Shown here one piece after another: positions 11,897 to 26,762 of a stretch of 64,000 nt of DNA. The first letter of the stretch is position 1, and every line of letters starts with the position of its first letter. The notes beneath the pieces were generated by a model. It did no database searches and had not been told where the DNA came from. It saw nothing but the letters and a program-made list of their open reading frames with translations. The stretch spans positions 668,701-732,700 of the forward strand of contig LUGG01000020.1 in the NCBI GenBank assembly GCA_001683735.1, read 5' to 3'. This DNA is from Grifola frondosa (taxonomy: Eukaryota > Basidiomycota > Agaricomycetes > Polyporales > Grifolaceae). The translations under genes and the position numbers were made by a program.

Positions 11897-12277
11897 TAGT
11901 GTTGCCATGGCTTAGTCACATCTGTTTCAGCTTTTTAGATATTTTGATCTGGCTTTTGCAGATAATGACATGATTTGAATTGAAATTAATAGCTAGAATG
12001 TATATGTATTTTAATGTAGCACAACCATTTGCATAATTATCTTTAGTATGTTTCAATTTCAGTTACACTGGTAAAAAAGCTGACTAAAAAGTCGGACTTT
12101 GCAATCTGCTTTTTGGGCATATCTCAATCAATACAATGTATAACATTTTGATCTTTGGCATACATATGCTGCTACACCTCAGCTATAAAATGAATGCAAG
12201 ATCACTGTGATATCTAAAGATTTGAACAAGTTATGAGTCATATATCATTTAGGCCTGACTTAGCTGCAGCAACATTA
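11897..12277 (+). mobile_element. hAT-type MITE, copy B (381 bp) with perfect TSD
   Basis: Starts TAGTGTTGCCATGGCTTAGT and ends GCTGCAGCAACATTA. Flanked by an exact 8-bp duplication TTGCTTGT at 11889-11896 and 12278-12285, the size typical of hAT elements. No ORF; it needs a transposase in trans. It lies 18 bp from copy C in the opposite orientation. Confidence 0.93.
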
Positions 12278-12295
12278 TTGCTTGTTGACCAACTC

Positions 12296-12676
12296 TAGTG
12301 TTGCTGCAGCTAAGTCAGGCCTAAATGATATATGACTCATAACTTGGGCAGTTTTTCAGATATCATAGTGATCTTACATTCATTTCATAGCCTATGTATA
12401 GCCACATACTCTTGCCAAGTATCAAAATGTTATACCTCATATTGATGGAGATATAGCCACAAAGCCGATTGCAAAGTCCAACTTTTTAGTCAGCTTTTTT
12501 ACCAATGTAACTAAAATTGAAACATATTAAAGATAATTATGCAAATGGTGGCATTAAATTCAAATACATATACATCTTAGCTATTAATTTCAATTAAGAT
12601 CATGTTATTATCTGCAAAATTCATGTCAGAATATCTAAAAAGCTGAAACAGGTGTGACTAAGCCGTGGCAACACTA
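12296..12676 (-). mobile_element. hAT-type MITE, copy C (381 bp) with perfect TSD
   Basis: Same termini as copy B in inverse orientation. The exact 8-bp duplication ACCAACTC lies at 12288-12295 and 12677-12684. Its internal sequence is very close to copies A, B, D and E. Confidence 0.93.
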
Positions 12677-12684
12677 ACCAACTC

Positions 12685-13606
12685 TGTTGCGTGAGGCTGA
12701 CCAACCCCGATGCATCATGCCTTTTTTGGCAAGGACTCTTAGATATGCCTTATAGATATCGATAACGATGTGCGTGCCTGACAGAGGTTGCAACGGGAGT
12801 TCATGCGTAATAGGCCCGGTTTTGACAGTGTCTTGTATCCCCCCATCTCACTCATTCTTCACTAAAAATCATCTTCTCTTGACTTGGAATCCTATATTTC
12901 TGTAAGAAAAGGGCTCTGTTGAAGTGCAACACCCCCTTGGGCTCTACTGAAGTGCAGTATCCCAATCATCAAGTTGCTGAAGTGTACCTTTTCGACAACT
13001 CGACATCCGCGCTACCGTGCGACCACCACCTCTCATACTCCACCTACAGACCTTGGCAGCCACCGCTGGGTCTCGTTCTCTCACGCTACGTATTCTACGC
13101 TACCACTTCTGGACTTATCCGACCAGAACCCAACCTCCCTGTATTCGCACGCAACTTCCACAATGTTACGAAAGGGCCTGATTGGCTTACGGAAGGACTT
13201 ACAACTGGGTTATAACCGGTAACCCCTTATAAGGTAAATTCAAAAGTTCCAACATAGTATCTATATCCTCAAGAAATTGGTCTTTGATGAGAGGTGCTTG
13301 GGAAGAACAGGATTTAGCTTTTTTATATACATGATAATATATTATTAATGGTCTATAGAAGGTTTTTTTTTTCATTTTGAAGTCACCTCCAACAAGATTT
13401 GTGGGCCCTTCTTGGCCGCGGATGTGATCGGCAACTGCGCAGAACGCCGCGAAGACGCGCTATGAGTCGCTCGCTACTCCTCACATCAAGTTTTGCGGCC
13501 CCGGTGTGCTTGCTACTACGACTCATCTCCCCTTCATGTCGCGACGCCGTCTCAGGAGTCGCTCATACAACACCTTGTTCCTTTTCCTCTGTAAAAGCTA
13601 GTCACC
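12685..13606. other. Intergenic region upstream of EF2
   Basis: Contains short direct repeats of GGGCTCTxxTGAAGTGCA at about 12909 and 12938 and an AT-rich block at 13310-13380. Short open frames at 12919-13222 show no family signal. The last 200 bp should hold the EF2 promoter and 5' leader. Confidence 0.4.
13425..13461 (+). promoter_or_regulatory. 37-bp motif shared with the PLC-like gene upstream region
   Basis: Reads TGATCGGCAACTGCGCAGAA then CGCCGCGAAGACGCGCT and ends about 145 bp before the EF2 start codon. The same sequence minus one CGC occurs at 18575-18608, about 187 bp before another start codon. Confidence 0.5.
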
Positions 13607-16659
<3,053 letters not shown>

Positions 16660-17004
16660 GGAGAGGTTTACAGAAGTATCTTGTGCCAATGTGCCACCGT
16701 GTCTTATCTGTGTCTGTTGTCCCTTGTTAGCCCTCCATACAATTGTTGTACGCTCGTGATGATCATTCGAATGCATTTCCCTCTATCTATCTTTCTTAAC
16801 ATGAAAGATATAATGAAGCTTTACTAGAAATGTTGGGTGTGTAGACGTTGTGACTTCGCGGAAGCGATCGATTGTGAGTTCCGCATGACATGTCGGACGC
16901 GAAGGCATATGGCTTGACTCGGACTCGGAACCGTGCTTGGTACAAATTAAATGCCCCTCTTTCGACTGGATTGAACATTCCTACTTACATTCTACATTTT
17001 CGTG

Positions 17005-18184
17005 ATGTCCGAGATCGATATCGCAACTGCAGAAGGTGTTCTTGCGTACCTATCTAATACCCCTTTCGCGGCTGTGGAAGCGACTAGCCTTCCGGGCGGC
17101 TTTGGAAACTACACCTTCCGGATCCGTCTCCGCGAACAATATGGCAGTCGCAATACCTTGGTACTCAAGCACGCGAAACCATATCTTCCAGGATCGAGAC
17201 AGTTTCCGATCTCTCTGGACCGTCAGGCGAGTGCACAGTTTGGACATTATAACCTTGAGCTTAACGATTCGGTGATGCTGTTCAGCTGTATGAGGTCGGT
17301 GCGTTGAGACGAATGAAAGAGTGGCTACCCGAGGGCTCGTTGGTGACGGTGCCTGAGGTGCATCTGTTCGACCAGGGCGCGAACGTGATCATCATGGACG
17401 ACTGCGGCGAGCACGTCGTCACGCTCAAGCAGTTGCTGCAGAGCGCACCTCCTTCCGGCGCGCCGCACTTCGGCCAAATCGGGATCGCGCTCGGCGAGTT
17501 CCTTGGACGCTTGCACTCGCGGGGGAAATCAGACGCGGAGGCACTACAGTTCTTCGACGGCAACGCGCAGGCACGGAGGCTATCTGCGTTCGTCACCTAC
17601 GGCAGGCTCGTTTCCAATCTCACGGACCACCAGCTGCCTGCACTGTCGAACCCGCCTCTGAAGGTTCCGAAGGCCACGCTCGATGCGATCTCGAGGATCG
17701 CAGCAGAGGTCGCGCAGCGAATGATGACAACGCGCGACACGGTGGTCATGGGGACTTCTGGCCCGGGAACGTGCTGGTCGCCCTCAAGGGGAACACGTAC
17801 GGAGGGGCTGCGGAGATTGAGCGCCTGTATGTGGTGGACTGGGAGCTGGCCAAACCTGGGCTGGCGGGCATGGATGTGGGTCAGTTCTGCGCAGAACTGC
17901 ACTTGATGCGCGTGTTCCATGCGGGAAGCGCAAGCGCAGCATCGGCCGTTCTGCAGGCTTTCCTAGAGTCGTACCGCAGGGAATCCGAAGTCGACGTCGA
18001 CACCGCGAGGACCGCGATCGTGCACGTTGGTGCTCATCTCGTAGCGTGGACACCTATTGTCCCGTGGGGCAGTAAGGAGAAAACGAGAGAGGTTGTACGG
18101 GAAGGCATAGGTTACTTGGTCGATGGCTACGAGGCGTCGGAGGATTATATTGCGCAGTGTCTTCTTGGTCTTCTTCTTCCATGA
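17005..18184 (+). CDS. Aminoglycoside phosphotransferase (APH)-fold small-molecule kinase
   Basis: APH/methylthioribose-kinase-like protein with exons 17005-17226 and 17286-18184. The intron is of the GC-AG type (CAG|GCGAGT, branch CTTAAC). N-lobe: PGGFGNYTFRI glycine-rich loop near residue 28 and LVLKHAKPY with the ATP-binding Lys. C-lobe: catalytic HGDFWPGNVLV and metal-binding VVDWELA (near 17835). A single missing base at 17746/17747 shifts the frame between RDTVV and HGDFWPGN; both sides are well conserved, so a sequence error is likelier than decay. About 370 residues. The substrate cannot be told from sequence; fungal members of the family are mostly uncharacterised. It starts about 345 bp after EF2 on the same strand. 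Confidence 0.85.
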
Positions 18185-18794
18185 TTCCTTGGGGTCGGCA
18201 GTCGCCATCGCGAGGAGAACAAAAGGTTTCACTGCTGTTTCAAAAGCTTTCGTTTCGCAGAAAATAGACCTCCCGCCCGTAGAGATTATTACAGGCGTGG
18301 TCCTTCATGCAAATGGGTATATAAGCGTGTGCCTGGGGTACTTTTGCGGTATTGCCCTCAAGTATGTCATCAGTAATTAGGATACTCTCGGAATTATGAA
18401 TCTTTTTGAGCTACATGCGGGTTCTATGCTTTGCGAACGTCGGCTGCGAACTTGGGACATTTCTTGTGGCGATTGGTTGTGAGGGAGGAAGGCTGCGGAA
18501 AGATGGAAGACCAATGGAGAAACAATATGGATTGCCTAATTGAGCGACGGATGTATATACCGGAAGCACATGGGTGATCGGCAACTGCGCAGAACGCGAA
18601 GACGCGCTAAGACGCGCCGCGGATCGATTCGGCCGTAGTCTCAGGCTCGGCCAGCAGGCTCAATTCTTGGGCGGTGGCAATGACCTCTTCCCTTTCATTA
18701 CTCACCCTTTTGTTCGACAACACTGGGTCTTTTCGTCCGTTGCATCTCTCTATTTGCTCTCTATCATATCCACATCACTAGCATCTTCTCGGAA
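18185..18794 (+). other. Intergenic region between the APH-like and PLC-like genes
   Basis: No gene is supported. Holds the shared motif at 18575-18608 and the presumed promoter of the downstream gene. Confidence 0.5.
18575..18608 (+). promoter_or_regulatory. 34-bp motif shared with the EF2 upstream region
   Basis: TGATCGGCAACTGCGCAGAA then CGCGAAGACGCGCT, identical to 13425-13461 except for one missing CGC. Contains the palindrome CTGCGCAG. It lies at a similar distance upstream of a start codon in both places. Confidence 0.5.
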
Positions 18795-20328
18795 TGCACA
18801 TCTCTACCAAGCATCTGACGCAGGGCGTTCTCTCATTACTTCTCTCCTCTGCTATCCGTGCCGCTGCGCATGCTGTCTCGCCTAGTCGCCGGGCTACAGT
18901 CTGCAATGGCCATTCTGAGGTGATGACGCTTGGCATATGACTTGCATGCCCGCTCATACCCGCTACACCAGTTATGCGATCGAAGCTTTGCCAATGTCAC
19001 GTTCGTCGGGGCCCACGATTCCTATGCTGTCGGCACGAACAACCGTACGCACACAAATCACCGCCCCGCTTGTATTTGATAACGAGACTCGTCTAGTTGC
19101 CGCGAACCAGGATTATAATGGTATGTTCTGCTTCTATATATTACGCTACGCGAGTGCTGAACGTTTCTGAAGTGACGCAACAATTGAATGATGGTGTGCG
19201 GATGCTGCAGTTGCAGGCCCATAATAGCAGCGGCGTCATTGAGCTCTGCCACACGTCGTGTGTGAGTTACTTGGCCTGCCGTCTTTCAGGCAAATAATGT
19301 CCGCCTGCAGATACTCTTAGACGGTGGTACTTTGGAGGATTATTTGACGAAAGGTCAGCTTCGCTTAATCACCCGCAATGAGTGACCGTTTCAGAATTTT
19401 CTCATGAGTTATTTTCGTGCCTGATTTGATCAGTGAAGACTTGGATGGACAGCAACCCCAATGATGGTAAGCTCAGTCATGCGTCTCAACGGTATCATTT
19501 TTAATGTCAACTATTCTCAGTTGTTTCCCTCCTGATCGTCAATTCAGACAACCTTGCTCCCTCACTGTACAATGCTGTATTCCAATCAGCCGGTATAGAC
19601 ACGTTAGCATATTCGCCATCTCAAGCGTCATTGCCTGCCAGCAGCTGGCCAACGCTTGGGTCGCTCATCGATTCTGGGAAGCGGCTCGTAGCTTTCCTCA
19701 CTACCACTGCAAATTTTACGAGTGTGCCATACCTCATCGACGGTGAGCTCCATTTTGCACACCTGTATATCGACAACCTGACGATAAATAAACTGCAGAA
19801 TTTTCGAACATGTGGGAGACTGCATATGACCTTACAGACGCTACCGCGTTCGACTGCAACGTCAACCGGAGCAACGGTGATACCACCACGCAAATGTTCT
19901 TGATCAACCATTTCTTGGATACAATAGTCGCCGGTTTCCCAGCTCCCGACAGCGCGCAGGCGAACACGACGAATGCCGTCAGCGGGGTGGGATCGCTTGG
20001 CCAGCAAGTCGAGACGTGTGTGGCCCAGTACGGCAAAAATCCCAACTTCATGCTCGTGGACGTGAGTCGCAAATTTCCACGCAGGGCAAACGTGTGCTGA
20101 CCAAGTGCCCGTCAGTTCTATGAGTATGGGAATGGTTCCGTGTTTCAAGTAGCCGCTACTGCAAACGGCGTGACCTATGATCCCACTACACCAGTCGCGG
20201 CCGCAGGAGGACCGACAAGCTCTTCAGGATCCAACGGAGCGTCTGGTTTACGGATAACGAACATTCATCTGACGGCGTCCCTGGCGGTAGTTGGAGGTCT
20301 GCTATTGGGTTCCATCGCCATTGTTTGA
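18795..20328 (+). CDS. Secreted PLC-like phosphodiesterase, probably GPI-anchored
   Basis: PI-PLC X-domain-like TIM-barrel protein. Nine exons: 18795-18919, 18972-19044, 19097-19120, 19173-19261, 19311-19353, 19434-19466, 19521-19742, 19799-20061, 20116-20328. The start gives a signal peptide (hydrophobic GVLSLLLSSAIRAAAHA). The barrel begins FVGAHDSYAVG, with the His of the PI-PLC active-site region, followed by QLNDGVRMLQLQAH, ELCHTSC, YLTKVKTWMDSNPNDVVSLL and MFLINHFLD. A Ser/Gly-rich linker precedes a C-terminal hydrophobic tail (LAVVGGLLLGSIAIV), which fits a GPI signal or a membrane anchor. About 360 residues; all junctions keep the frame. The substrate is unknown; many fungal members lack the full catalytic set of bacterial PI-PLC. 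Confidence 0.88.
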
Positions 20329-20605
20329 GGAGAAATTTCACATTTCATTTATCACGCACGAACTTGCGCATCTCACCGTGTATCTACATGCTCCTGGACC
20401 ATCACTACTATCGGGACAGTACTCATCATCATTACATCGGCGCTCAGCCATAATCTCCACAAATGCTCTGTTTCGATGATCGTGACGTGACTGAGTGTGA
20501 CACCCGATCGAGAAAGTGTGTGCGTGCAAACCAGTTTGGGCCGAACATTGACCGAATGTGATGTGGTATTGCTGAGCTCATGTCTTGCTGTCGACCTGAA
20601 CTACT

Positions 20606-21821
20606 ATGAGCTTTCAGCACTTCAGACTGCACCCCGTAGCTCCGCCCCCACATATCCCCCATGGCGTAGGCAATCCGCTCGCTTCTTCGTCCCTTTCCGA
20701 CGCTTTTGGGCAGCCACCTCACAGCGACCTTATCCCGTCTACGCTGCAGCACCATTCGCACGTCCAAGAAGAACAGAAAAAGGCACCGTACGGGTCGGGC
20801 GACGCAGATGATGGGTACACGCTCGTGTTCGAGTCTATGGAGGCGTTCCAGGCGTGGAGGCTGCAAGAGGAAGCAGAGAAGATGGTCGAGTTCGTGAAAG
20901 GCGACACGCACGGGTCGAAGGCTGTGCCGCCACGGTTCAAGGATCACACGAAGCTTGTATGCGCGCGCCATACACGCAGCGGAAGGAAGAAGTATGTGAA
21001 GAAGTTCCCGGATAGAGTCAGAAAGGTGCCCAGCAGAAAGGTGCGTGCGTCTAGCTTATTGTATTCGGTGGCCGCAGCCGTCCGTTCTTGGTACACCCAC
21101 TCAATGTAATGATAAGGTAGCTTGAAGGAGTGGGCTGCCCAGCGTCCATCAGCTACAAAACCTATTTCCACACCGAACAAGTCCGCGCTTGTTGTGAGTT
21201 GCGATCATGCAAGGCTCGCATCGACCCGCAATCTGACGATCGCGCCTTTCGCAGATATTTCAGAGCACTCGCATGAGATTGGGCCTGCCAATCTGCCGTT
21301 CACGAAGCGAGGGCGCAAGGCTCAAGCAGAGCTTGAGAGCCGCAACCGCACGAGGGTTCGAAGTCGTGCGCCGAGAGACAGTCCTTCCCCAGCCCTCCTT
21401 CTACCACATCCCCCACCTCCGATACCAATGCCGTCGCGGGACCTTCGTCCGTGCCTTCCCCACGGATGCCTCCCATACCCAGTCAGCTGTGCCTCCACCG
21501 CCCATCCCGCCCACCTTCCAAGCTGCCATCTCCATGCTAGCGCCGCTCCCTCCCCTCCCGCCGCCTCAGCCTCCTTTAGACCTGTCCCAAGAGCGCTGGG
21601 ATCGGATGGGCGTCCTGTTCGGAAGCGTTCGACAACACGCGAGGTCGTTTGAGTATCCTGGTCCGTCCATCGCTGCGCTGGAAAGCGTGTTAATTCGCTT
21701 ATATCTGGAGAGCCCCGTTGGAGTTGCCATGGGACTAAACTCAAGTGCACTGGATCCCATGGCCGGAATGACACTCGATGGATTGCAGGGTGACGGGGTC
21801 AATCCTGGTGTCGGAGGCTAA
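20606..21821 (+). CDS. Basidiomycete protein with a possible zinc-binding (WRKY/GCM1- or FLYWCH-like) segment
   Basis: Exons 20606-21040, 21121-21193 and 21255-21821. The N-terminal half is Pro/Ser-rich and then reads YTLVFESMEAFQAWRLQEEA. The segment across exons 1-3 has VCARHTRSGRKKYVKK, GVGCPASISYKTYF, VRACY and EHSHEIG, a C-C-H-H spacing like WRKY/GCM1 or FLYWCH fingers; this is inference from spacing only. After KRGRKAQAELES the frame changes, apparently twice, through a Pro/Ser-rich part (21330-21500). It ends in a clearly coding frame with ERWDRMGVLFGSVRQHARSF and a conserved-looking YPGPSIAALESVLIRLYLES. Probably one gene with two indels. Function unknown. Confidence 0.6.
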
Positions 21822-21983
21822 GCAGATAATTGTGGACCGCAGAGAAACCGACTAATTTTATTGGGTCTCGTATTTGTATTTTGTACTCATGAATCTGACA
21901 GTCGTTTCATGGTCTTATGGGTATTTTGGTCGAACTTGTTGCCAATCTTATTATCTTCATCAATTTCGTGGCACAAAAGCGTG

Positions 21984-21993
21984 ATCACGTGAT
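21984..21993 (+). promoter_or_regulatory. ATCACGTGAT palindrome (E-box) before UTP11
   Basis: A perfect 10-bp palindrome with a CACGTG core, 107 bp before the UTP11 start codon. bHLH factors of the Cbf1/Pho4 type bind such sites in fungi; use here is inferred. Confidence 0.4.
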
Positions 21994-22100
21994 GTGCTTG
22001 TTTTCGCGGGACACGCTCAGCGGCTCGAGTGACAAGACTTTCTTCAGCTCATCGCGCTGTGTAACGTTCATATCTATAGTCATAACTTCTCTTGGCAGCT

Positions 22101-23330
22101 ATGTCTTCACTGCGGAACTCGCTTCACAGGCGTAACCACAAGGAGCGTTCTCAGCTCTCTCACCGTGCGCGGCTAGGCATACTTGAGAAGCACAAGGACT
22201 ATGTCCTCCGTGCCCGCGACTACCACTCCAAACAGGATAGGATCCAACGCTTGCGGCAGAAGGCAGCAGACAGAAACAAGGATGAGTTCTACTTTGGGAT
22301 GGTTAAGCAGAGGACCAAGGTGAGTGCTTGCGACCTCAATATGTGGACGTTTGCTGAGTTGTGGACTATGCATCTAGGGCGGTGTGCATGTACAAGATAG
22401 AGGGAACCAGGCTTTACCGGTGGATATTGTGAAGGTGCTGAAAACGCAAGATGAGAATTATCTGCGCACCATGCGAACTGCTGGGCTGAAGGTACGGAGG
22501 GTCTGCCGGTTATGTCTCTGCTTTTGAACATACTCTTTCTATCCAGAAAATTGACAAGTTGAAAAGCCAATTGAGCGCGCTTGCGAATTTAGTACATCCC
22601 GACTTGCTGGAGGCAGAAGGTACGGGAGAAGACCGACTGGATGAGCAGGAGTTGGAGGTACTTCGAGGAGCGGGCGTGGTTGCTACACCTACCGCTGGAC
22701 GTAAACGCAAATCGAGTTCTATACGCAAAAGAAAACATTTGATTTTCGCCGAAAATGAAGACGAAGGTAAGCTATTCCTTCGAGTTCGGCACATTAGGCT
22801 CAATATTACATAGCGAAAGCGTATTCTTCGTCTTCGAAGACTCACACATCCGCGGAGGATCAAGACCAGACGGGAAAATCAGAAGACGTGCTCGACTTAG
22901 GCTGGAAGACTCCGGAAGAGAAGGGGCGGAAAAAGAAGCGATCCAGGTCGGCCATGGAACTGGATGGTGAGGATGCTTCTTTGGACCTTGCGACTGCAGA
23001 AACTGCTACGGTAAGTCACACGCTCGTGCATATTATTTGGAAGGACCTAACCACCATACTGGTAATCATCAGGGACATCGTGCACGACTGCTTAAAGAGC
23101 TATCAGCACGGTTAGCACGCGATAAACAACTGCGTTATGCCGAGAGGGAATTGGAAATGCAAAAATTCTTGATGGGCAAAGGTGCCTCCCGAAAACTGCA
23201 GGGGGTGGAAAAGGTGGAAGGTAAGGAGGATGGTGATGAGGATGAAGATGCGCCCCAAAACAAGCAAAAGGTCGACGAGAAGACCTGGAAGCCACGGATC
23301 TACAAGTGGCGGCTCGAGAGGAAACGATAG
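22101..23330 (+). CDS. UTP11: U3 snoRNP-associated protein UTP11
   Basis: Nucleolar component of the small-subunit processome, needed for 18S rRNA maturation. Exons 22101-22319, 22378-22491, 22547-22766, 22814-23010, 23073-23330, all in frame. It starts [20 protein letters not shown] and has [20 protein letters not shown], then [30 protein letters not shown], a charged acidic/basic middle, and the C-terminal [17 protein letters not shown] with [14 protein letters not shown]. About 335 residues, somewhat longer than yeast UTP11 because of the charged insert. No frame errors. Confidence 0.93.
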
Positions 23331-23533
23331 CCAGGTGGAGCAGGGAATTAGATTCTTCTCCTTCCCACCCGAATATTGATTACTTGAGTCCCCCCATCGT
23401 GCGAAGTGCTTGTTCACAATTTTCTATAGCAACGTTTACAGCGCACAGTAAGTTATTATCACTCCGTTTCAGCCTGACCATGTGTAGATTGTGCGTTGTT
23501 TGTCTTTGTCCCGAAATGAGACTCAACGCCAGA

Positions 23534-23562
23534 GAAGGTTCACCAATGTTCTGCGAAGGTTC
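23534..23562 (+). promoter_or_regulatory. Two GAAGGTTC heat-shock-element cores upstream of HSP20
   Basis: GAAGGTTC occurs at 23534-23541 and 23555-23562, each a perfect GAAnnTTC dimer, about 180-210 bp before the HSP20 start. A TATA-like CATAAAAG lies near 23670. Typical HSF1 target arrangement. Confidence 0.6.
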
Positions 23563-23741
23563 TGCATTAATGTTCTGACCTGCACTAGTTCAGACTCGTT
23601 CCCTCCAGAATCATGAAGCTTGGTAATGTCATTTTGATGCAATTAGCTGATTCAGCACGTCGCTCGCAACATAAAAGACCTCTGCTTGGGGGCATTCTCT
23701 CTTCAGTCAAAAAAAAAAACACATCACATCGAATATCCTCT

Positions 23742-24338
23742 ATGTCTCTTATTACATCGCTATTTAGGGACCCGCTTATCCCAAGCTTCTTTAACGAGCC
23801 TGTTACTACTGCCGCCGATCGTCTCTTCGACGACATGTTTACTGGCCGTCTCGTTGACCTGAACAATCGTCTTGCTACTGCTGGTGGCACCCGTCCGCTC
23901 ATGCCAAGGTCTGTCTCTTATCGCGGTCGTTTCATGCTATCTGTTACTTACACTGCGCTGTAGATTGGACCTTCACGAAGATGCCGAGGCTAACACAGTC
24001 ACTGCGACGTTCGAGTTGCCCGGACTCCGCAAGGAGGACGTGCAGATCGACCTCAACAACCACGTACTGACCGTCTCCGGCGAGTCCAAGGTCTCTGGCG
24101 AGCGTTCCGAGGACGGATACACCATCCGTGAGCGGAGATTTGGCAAATTCTCTCGTTCGCTCACGTTGCCTGCGGGCGTAGAAGTGAGTAGCATTTGCGC
24201 GTACTGATATCGCGATGGCTTGCTGACTATGATTACCAGAACGATCAGGTTAAGGCCTCCTTGGAGAACGGTCTCTTGAACGTAACATACCCTAGGTCAA
24301 CGCCTGAGACGACGCCGCAAAAAATTACCATCTCTTGA
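23742..24338 (+). CDS. Small heat-shock protein, HSP20/alpha-crystallin family (copy 1)
   Basis: ATP-independent chaperone that holds unfolding proteins. Exons 23742-23908, 23964-24183, 24240-24338. N-terminus MSLITSLFRDPLIPSFF, DRLFDDMFTGR; the alpha-crystallin domain includes DLHEDAEANTVTATFELPGL, LTVSGESK, ERRFGKFSRSLTLPAGV and the closing ENGLLNVTYPR; it ends KITIS. About 161 residues. The domain matches the minus-strand copy at 27354-27924 closely and the intron positions are the same, so the two are paralogues. Confidence 0.95.
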
Positions 24339-24742
24339 GGTGGTATCGGCGTGGACAGTTCCCATACCTTTATGAAGTAGCCTTTGGGCTTTATGTCTAC
24401 CGACTATTTGATATATCCTGTTCCGCTATGCGTTGTACTTGTACGTCGTCGTCGTTTTTTGTATTGGTAGTTGTAGTGTAGCCTTAAGAGATTTTATACC
24501 AAACCAATTGTTCATGTCTGCGGCAGGAATATTTCCACATCAAACAGCACGCCTCTTTGGGGTATGAGAAAGCATCTAGGATGCTTTTCGGATAACATCT
24601 ACAATCATTGTAACTGTACAAATTCAATGAACTACCAGGATATCGGGATACAAGTCGATAGAAAATGCTCACGTAGATAGGTAGCAACACATCAGATGCT
24701 CTTACACTGCCAAGATTACAGTAATCAAGACTTGCCTGCCGT
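24339..24742. other. Convergent 3' region between HSP20 copy 1 and LSB5
   Basis: Both neighbours end here. No gene seen; expected to hold the two 3' untranslated regions. Confidence 0.5.
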
Positions 24743-26762
24743 CTACCACACCATCTCACGTCTTCCCGAGTTAACAAAACCGGACGTGCCGACACCCTCC
24801 CCTTCGACATCTTCCTCTTGATCGACGAACGGATCAGCGAACGGGTCCTCCTCTTCGAGTAGTCCTTGTTTCAGGTCCTTCCGAACATCCACTTCCTCCT
24901 CATCAGAATCATCGACGAACCCACGCTCATGGGGATGAACGTTAGAAGCAGTGGACGTGGACGCTTTGCGGGCGTGCGTCTCCTCATCAGAGGACTGGTA
25001 GTCACTGAAGTCGGAGAGGGAGCCCCGTCGCCAGTTGTCATCCGACGAAGACCCCGGTGCAGAAGGCCGCAATGGCGGAGGGAGATTCCTGTGTCGTTCA
25101 ACATTAGTATGTAATCAAAAGCAATCAAGTGCGAGTCACAGACTTCTGGTCAGAGCCCAATGCCCCGAAGTTGAGATCCTGAAGGTCGGGATGATTGTAT
25201 CCTGCGTGCTCTTCCTCTGTGTCGTTTCTCAGGTTGGAAGAGCCTGCGCGACCAATGGACCGCTGAATGGCCGCACGTTGCTTCTCCTGAAGCTTGCCAA
25301 GTTCTGAATTCGAAATCTTCGCATTCGCCAGACCTTCCTGCACAGCTTGAACGTCTTGTTCCGTCACCGTGGGTTTGGTGAGCTGAGAAAGCCGTCAGAT
25401 ACAACAATCAAAATCAAATCATACAACGTGCCATATCGTAACTTTGAAGCGCAGTGATGATTCGGTCATTCGTCTCGATCAAAGTCCCAATCATGTCTTC
25501 ATTCTCCACAAGCTGCCAATCAAATTAATCAGTCGGCGAATGAGTTTTTGCAATATACAACAGTAACGTGCATCATACCTGTACATATCTTACGATCTGT
25601 TTCCTTGATTGCTTGGCCTTCGTGAGACATTCTTGCACTCGCTCATTAGCCTCCAAACTGTCATGTTCGGTGTTCACTAGCTATGAGGTTGTGAGATGTA
25701 GAATGCGAGATGGAGAACAAGTGCTCACCGTCATAGCATTGACTAGATTATTCGATGCTTGCGTAGCGTTAGCGACGGCCGTCAATATCTGTGACTTTTC
25801 CTACACATGTAGAATCATACCGAAGCCGGATCAAGGAATGGACGCGTTCATATCAATTTATGGAACGGACCTCTTCAAAATTGAATGCCTTCCGGTCGAC
25901 CTTGCTCTGAGTGGCCTTCCGCTTTCGTCTTTGCTCCTCCTTTTTCCGTTTCTCCTTCTCTTCCTTAGCCTTACGTTTCTCCTCTTTCTCCTTCTTTTCC
26001 GCATCCTCCTTCTTCTTCCGCTCGTAGGAAGCAATGTTGGAATCAAAGCTGAACTGCGGATCATCGTACGATGGCTTCTGGGTATGAGTACGGACTTCAG
26101 GTCCTTTGCACTGCTTGTAGAGGTTGGCCACAAGAGTCATGGATGGATCGTCTTTGAATTGATTATGCCATCCAACCAGGACGGAAAGCAATTTCTTCTT
26201 GACCTTCGGATCCGTGGTAGCATCAGACGAAAGACCCCGTATCGCATCGGTGAGCTGAGAATCAGCAAAGGACGCTGGAGCCAAGTTCAAATAACGTGCT
26301 ATAAAGGGAAGACATAGCACGCACTTTGGAACTTGTGACCGCCATTCTCGACGATGGCTCTGAGAATCTGAGGCGCAACTTCAAGATTAATGAAGACGAA
26401 TTGGGGGTAAAGCACACACCACAAGTGCACGATACTGCTGATGGCTGTTTCCGTGCTTGAGTTTCTTACGGATCGCTCGTGACACCTCCGCGGGTCCCGT
26501 AGCCTGGATGTTAATAGAATCTACCAACTCCGGAATGCTTGAGGGAAGTTCAATATTAGCTCTCATTGAACAGAAGGCATTGCGTACCCGTCATAAGCCT
26601 CATCTTCATAACTGCTGGATGTCAAGATCTCGACCCATTCGGTGATGGACGACTAGAAGACATGGATTGGGATGAGCACAGAGAGGGTCTTACGAGACGT
26701 ACATGCGGCTTCTCGCGGCCGAAGGCAGAGTAAGCTTGCTTTGCGAGATGCATGGCGGACAT
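24743..26762 (-). CDS. LSB5: VHS/GAT-domain adaptor, LSB5 type
   Basis: Endocytic/actin-patch adaptor with a VHS domain followed by a GAT three-helix bundle. Exons traced: 26762-26703, 26652-26588, 26537-26423, 26368-26325, 26298-25871, 25800-25729, 25680-25579, 25512-~25427, 25382-25140, ~25093-24743. It starts MSAMHLAKQAYSAFGREKPH. VHS: SSITEWVEILTSSSYEDEAY, SINIQATGPAEVSRAIRKKL, ILRAIVENGGHKFQ, KKLLSVLVGWHNQFKDD. A long KEKEEKRKAKEEKEKRKKEE coiled stretch follows, then the GAT part (QASNNLVNAMTLVNTEHD, IETNDRIITALQSYD, LTKPTVTEQDVQ). The tail is acidic. The donors after 25427 and at 25140 are not clean (a GC donor or a one-base error). It could also be called a GGA/TOM1-like protein, but the lack of a gamma-ear favours LSB5. 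Confidence 0.85.

Noticed and set aside
25568..26317. 249-codon plus-strand frame across the LSB5 exons
   Set aside because: Leu/Phe-rich mirror of the Lys/Glu-rich coiled stretch; it crosses well-supported LSB5 introns.
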